Below, in pieces: positions 59,701 through 64,000 of a DNA stretch of 64,000 nt (the first letter of the stretch is position 1; the number at the start of each line of letters is the position of its first letter). The stretch spans positions 18,667,239-18,731,238 of the forward strand of contig CM067067.1 in NCBI GenBank assembly GCA_033980235.1, read 5' to 3'. The DNA is from Diadema setosum. Taxonomy: Eukaryota > Echinodermata > Echinoidea > Diadematoida > Diadematidae. The notes beneath the pieces were generated by a model. That model was not told the origin of the DNA. It saw only the letters and a program-made list of their open reading frames with translations, and made no database searches. Made by a program: the position numbers and the translations under genes.

Positions 59701-62067
59701 TTTGATTGACAGCAGCCGTGATGAATTCAGATTCTCGGGGAGTCTGGCAAGGGAGCGGCAGGATAGACTGGGGAAATGATCCACTGATTCATGTGAGACT
59801 GAATGTTAAAATGACGGGAGCCCTTGCATTCTACATTGTATGAAACAAATATATTTCACTGTCAATGGATTTTTCAGATGTGAAGGGGCATTTTTGCCCT
59901 ACCTTCATTATTGTCATCTTCATTGTTCTTGGGAGCAACAAATATCTTGGTTAGGATGTGTTTATTGTTCAAAAACACCCAAATGTTTGATGTCCAGATA
60001 AAAAGAGATTGGCAAGTACTTTCCTTAATTGGCCTATGGTATAAACCTCCAAACTTCCATTGCCCATGTTTATGTGACAGATTAGCCATGCTGTATTCAA
60101 ACTATGAATCTATCATGGATGATATTTTACTCCCAAGATTGGAATTGTTATCTTTTGACTGTGTTTCAAACATTTTCACGAATGCCTAAAGTCTGTGCAG
60201 AAATTTAGGCTCTGAATGTTTTTTGCTGAAGTTTTGTATTTGAACGTGCCCACATATAGGTCGATATGCCATGCTAAAGCATGCAATGGATGGCTTGCAG
60301 TGATGACCTGTACTGCCCGGGGTTCAGAAGGGTTAGGAGAAGAGCAGTCTCATGCCCAAATTGACAGCGGCTGTTTACATTGGAGACAAGAAGCTTTTAA
60401 GATGCACTCTTGAATGCTGGGATTTTGACCTTCAGTTTAACTCTCAGCTTTGACAAGATGTACAAATGGGTTTGAAGCTCTGCGTATAGTATAGCACAGA
60501 TGGTTAGAAAAGAGGGGGGAACCCTGTCAAGAAAATGGATTGGTCCATTATCTTCTGCCCGAGATTGATGTAGCAATGTAGTTTGATAAGATTACGACCA
60601 TCCCAGCGAGATACAGTCGTCAAGAACAAGAGTTGTGTGTTTCTTGCTTTCTTTTAAGACTGTGGTTAAAAAAAAAAAAGTGAAGATGTCCAGCTGAGTG
60701 TGTGATAGTGAAATACTTCTATTGAAAGTGAAATTGATTATCTCTCCTAAGTTCTCATCAGTATGAAAGTGAAGGAGATGAAGATTGAAATTTAAAAAAA
60801 ATAGAAAGAAAAAAAGTATCAATAACAAAATCAGAATTGGGTTTTATATGGTTAGAATACTCTTAAACTAAAGAATATGTTTGATCTTGATCTTGATTTT
60901 TCAACTGCACTCCACACTGTTCTTGTGCACAATACAGCAATGTCTTTGGATATAATGGTAACAGGTTTGTCTTTGTCAAATGTTCAGCTCGTCTCAGTAA
61001 TTTCTTTTTATATCTCAAATTGAAATTTCTCGTGAAAAGGGACCACTCTATTACCCATCATCAGTCATTACTTGAGACAGTGTGTGTGTGGAGCTTCCAA
61101 AACTTCATTTAAAAAAAAAAAAAACGAAAAAAAAAACACCTTGGTTTGTGTTTTCTATGAAACATGTCAAAGACACTTCGGCATGTATGCCTGTAGTAGT
61201 GTCCATCTATGATACATTCTGTACTGTACAATACAGTCTCTTGTTGGTGATGTGTTACTTGTGTGTGTATGTGTGTGTGTATTTAATGGGCTATAAAACA
61301 TTTTATTTGTCAAGATTTGGTGGGTTTGTTTGACAACAGAGCTTGATTAGTGTGTTTGAGGCATCTTTTTATAATGCCTGCGCAAAGTAGTTGGCCACAC
61401 ATAACTTTGTGTAGTGAGATAAGGAATCAAGGGATTTTACGTAACTCCTGTATAGCATAGCTCCTACTCTAGGAGCCTTGTTCCTGATTGGGCTGTAATA
61501 CATATATATCTAGGACCTCTTTCTGTGTGTGTATAATGGTGACAAAGAGTTGATGTTACTTCATGGGACCGTGTCTTAGGAAAATAAATGATATCATAAC
61601 TTCATTTCATTTCATTTCATTTATTCATTTTCAAATATGGTTTTGACTGTGTTTAGCAAGAGAAATGCCTACATGAAATTAAAGGGTAGGCCTACAGTGT
61701 TCTATCTATGTGTGGACCAATTCTTGAAGGAAAATCACTTTTGCCATTATCTGTTTGTGGGTAAAGTAGTTACTTGTTTATGTATTGTGTCCCAAAGGAA
61801 ATATATTAATCATGAAACAAATGAATGATATTACAGTCATATTACCCAAACAGAGATGATCAGTTAGAGAAAGATCAGTCTCAGGGTAAAATGTCTGTTT
61901 AAAGACACCTTGGTAAGAATGACAACAGGTACTATAGTTATTGACACAAAGGTTGCAGTTGACTTTAAATAAGAAGAAAGTGGGAACTGCCATTCCTAAT
62001 CATTTTAAAGAGCAACATTATGTATCCTTCTAAAGAGCCCTGAGGAAAACTGCTTTGTTGTTATATC
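56735..62067. other. Non-coding interval
   Basis: No gene recognised. It contains A/T homopolymers (58371-58389, 59140-59154), a G run at 57426-57434 and a TTCAT repeat at 61601. The block at 57260-57770 has higher complexity and G+C than its neighbours. Confidence 0.45.
61601..61621. repeat. (TTCAT)n microsatellite
   Basis: Four TTCAT pentanucleotide units. Confidence 0.85.
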
Positions 62068-62360
62068 TAAAGGGGTGGTACAGTTTTGGATGAGATTGGA
62101 AATTCAGATTGTAACTTTTTGAAATAGCTGAGAAATAAAAAAGCAAAGTGGTCATAGTGAATGGTGGGTCCTACCTTTCATTAGGACTTCTCTGTTTTGG
62201 GGTATCTCGGCCGTTTCAAGACCAATTTTCATCAAATAAACTTTGAATTCCCCTCAGAAGTGTATGCTCTTATATATTTTGTAAGTGGTTTCTCAGTATC
62301 TGACAAAAAAAGTTGGAAACCTGAAGCCCATCTCCACCAGAACTATATTTTTCCCTTTTA
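62068..62360. mobile_element. Foldback (MITE-like) element, family A copy 2
   Basis: Same order of blocks as 24084-24473: TGGTACAGT.TTGG near the left end, then TGGGTCC, TCTGTTTTGG, CATCAAATAAACTTTGAAT and ACCTGAAG, and a right end in CCCTTTTA. About 100 bp shorter than copy 1, with degraded TTAA edges, so it is an older or internally deleted member. Confidence 0.75.
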
Positions 62361-62891
62361 TCAGCACTCACAGTTCTTGAGGTTCTTGATATGAACCATA
62401 GATTTGTCTTGACAACAATACTAAGTCAAACTCAATTTTGCAATAGTTCTTTGGTCAGCAAAAATAAATTTGGGGTGCATGTGTTTGTTTCTCAGTGTCT
62501 TCTCCTCAGGTTGATCAATGATCTATTGGCTTATGACCCCAAAGACCTTGAGAAAGTCCTTTTTTTTTGGGGGGGGGGGTTGTTTTCCTTCCCATCTTAA
62601 AAGATAACAATTCAAAAGACAAGTACACCACTTCAATCATACCACACCCAAAATCTTCTAAAGACGATTTCTTGATGTCCGTCTTTAAGACTACGTACTT
62701 GTAAATGTATCTCAGGGAAGGTATAATAATCCGTGAGGATCGTCTAATGGGAAACACGAGATATTGGGGACAAGTTTGGAGGTATATGATACATTTCAGC
62801 TCTGCGTGCTTTGTGCTTGCCAGAGAATTATGCATAATTCAATTTGCCGTGTGGAGAAAGTAGGGTAAGGTTAGGAAAATTTGCAAAAGTT

Positions 62892-62914
62892 AGTGTGTGT
62901 TGTGTGAGTGTGTG

Positions 62915-62948
<34 letters not shown>
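62892..62948. repeat. (TG)n microsatellite
   Basis: About 25 TG dinucleotides with TTTT and AG interruptions. Confidence 0.93.
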
Positions 62949-62949
<1 letters not shown>

Positions 62950-63138
62950 CCTGTTTCTGCAGGGAAGAAATCATGCAGTGACATCTATTTATGATGGCTT
63001 ACTGTGAGAAATATCCAGGGATACAAGACCATGTGGTTTCCAGAACCTTGGCAAAGTGACAGATGACAAATGTATGGGTATGACTGGTAGATGTGGTGTG
63101 TCTTTTCTGGATCAGAAGTTTGCTTTCTCAGTTAGCAA

Positions 63139-63159
63139 GGGGGAGGGGGGGGGGGGGGG
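63139..63159. repeat. Poly(G) tract
   Basis: G runs of 5 and about 15 bases separated by one A. Confidence 0.9.
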
Positions 63160-63380
63160 TTGAGAATCTGATACATGTTTTGTATACCATGTCTACTACC
63201 ACCCACCAACCCTCCCCCCCCCCCCCCATCTCAATGTCACAAAAGAGGATGGGAAAAGTTGAATGATCTCTCGTTGCAGTTGCATCTGATCAACACTATT
63301 ACTTATTTTGTTAAATTATGCATATCAAAAAGATAGTAAGATAAAATGTGTGTGGAGGCGGGATTGGGCTTGTTTGGTGT

Positions 63381-63402
63381 CTATATATATATATATATAT
63401 AT
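63381..63402. repeat. (TA)n microsatellite
   Basis: Eleven TA dinucleotides. Confidence 0.95.
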
Positions 63403-64000
63403 GTAAATGAGTACATTCTGTTTCATTGTACAATCATTTTTTTTTTTTTGTTATCCACTGTAATTATGATCAATTTGATGAAGGAAAGGCCAGGTGTTTT
63501 ATATCAAATTTTAAATTCTAGATAATACACAGAATTTTGTAGGAAGGGTATAATTACTTTTGCTATTTAAAGGTAGGGAATCCCATTTGCATGCCTTAAA
63601 TGAAGAGTTGTATAAATACAGTGGTATGTTGAAGAGAGTATCATTTTAGAAACTCCCATGAAGTATTGAAAGTGGAAGGTAACATTTAGTACATTTTTAT
63701 TGACCGTTAGATTTTTAATTGAATTTTTTTCGGGGCTCACCGTAAATTCCAGTACTTTACTAGGCTACCTTTGCAGACCCATGCACTGCATGTGTGTCCA
63801 TCATGTATATTTTGTGAAGAAAGTTAATCAAAACTTACAAACATTTCTGTATACATTCATGCCACACACTCTATGATATGTTATTACATCAGCTCTTATA
63901 CTTTTAGATTTGTTTATAGATTAAAAAAAAAATACTGCAACAAAAAGGCTTAAGTGTAGCTGACACACAGAACTACTGAGTAGTTGAGTTTTGTGCATTA

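Larger units (their letters stand above)
62361..64000. other. Non-coding interval to the end of the window
   Basis: No gene recognised. Simple repeats are a TG array at 62892, a G run at 63139, a C run at about 63212-63227 and a TA array at 63381. Confidence 0.5.

Overview
The window reads as animal nuclear DNA: AT-rich, full of microsatellites and long poly(G)/poly(C) runs, dense in transposable-element remains, and without operons, compact genes or rRNA. The mix of LINE, short-LTR and foldback elements suits a marine invertebrate deuterostome, most likely an echinoderm such as a sea urchin. That placement is inference from general character, not from a marker gene. I recognise no host protein-coding exon, tRNA or CRISPR array. 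The long coding regions all belong to retrotransposons.

Region by region. (1) 1-8446: non-coding with simple repeats. (2) 8447-9150: 5'-truncated 3' end of a LINE on +. (3) 9151-12597: non-coding with very long C runs. (4) 12598-21195: the centrepiece, a full-length LINE of the EN+RT (CR1/Jockey-like) type bounded by a 13-bp target-site duplication. It has a long 5' UTR containing two ~530-bp tandem units, one EN-RT reading frame, and a 3' end in (TTTGAA)n. A nearly identical 2.4-kb inverted copy of its own 3' half sits inside the endonuclease domain. The locus is therefore a 2.4-kb-arm palindrome with a 558-bp loop. (5) 21196-51996: non-coding DNA with foldback MITE-like elements (TTAA-flanked at 24084, 31700 and 35572; TA-flanked and CpG-rich at 33360; others at 49282 and 50303). 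One ~620-bp dispersed repeat occurs twice, at 21361 and 48578. Several higher-complexity, homeodomain-site-rich stretches could be regulatory. (6) 51997-56734: a recently inserted, minus-strand, non-autonomous LTR retrotransposon. It has identical 151-bp LTRs, a tRNA-Leu-type primer binding site, a polypurine tract, and one 662-codon ORF carrying a retropepsin-like domain with an altered catalytic motif and a 15-unit, 27-bp coding minisatellite. It has no RT or integrase. (7) 56735-64000: non-coding, with one more foldback copy at 62068.

How the parts work together: the LINE ORF supplies endonuclease and reverse transcriptase for target-primed reverse transcription, but is split here by the inverted insertion. 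The LTR element has the cis signals for reverse transcription but would need enzymes from a relative elsewhere. The foldback elements have no coding capacity and would also need transposase in trans. The window probably lies in a gene-poor interval or a large intron.
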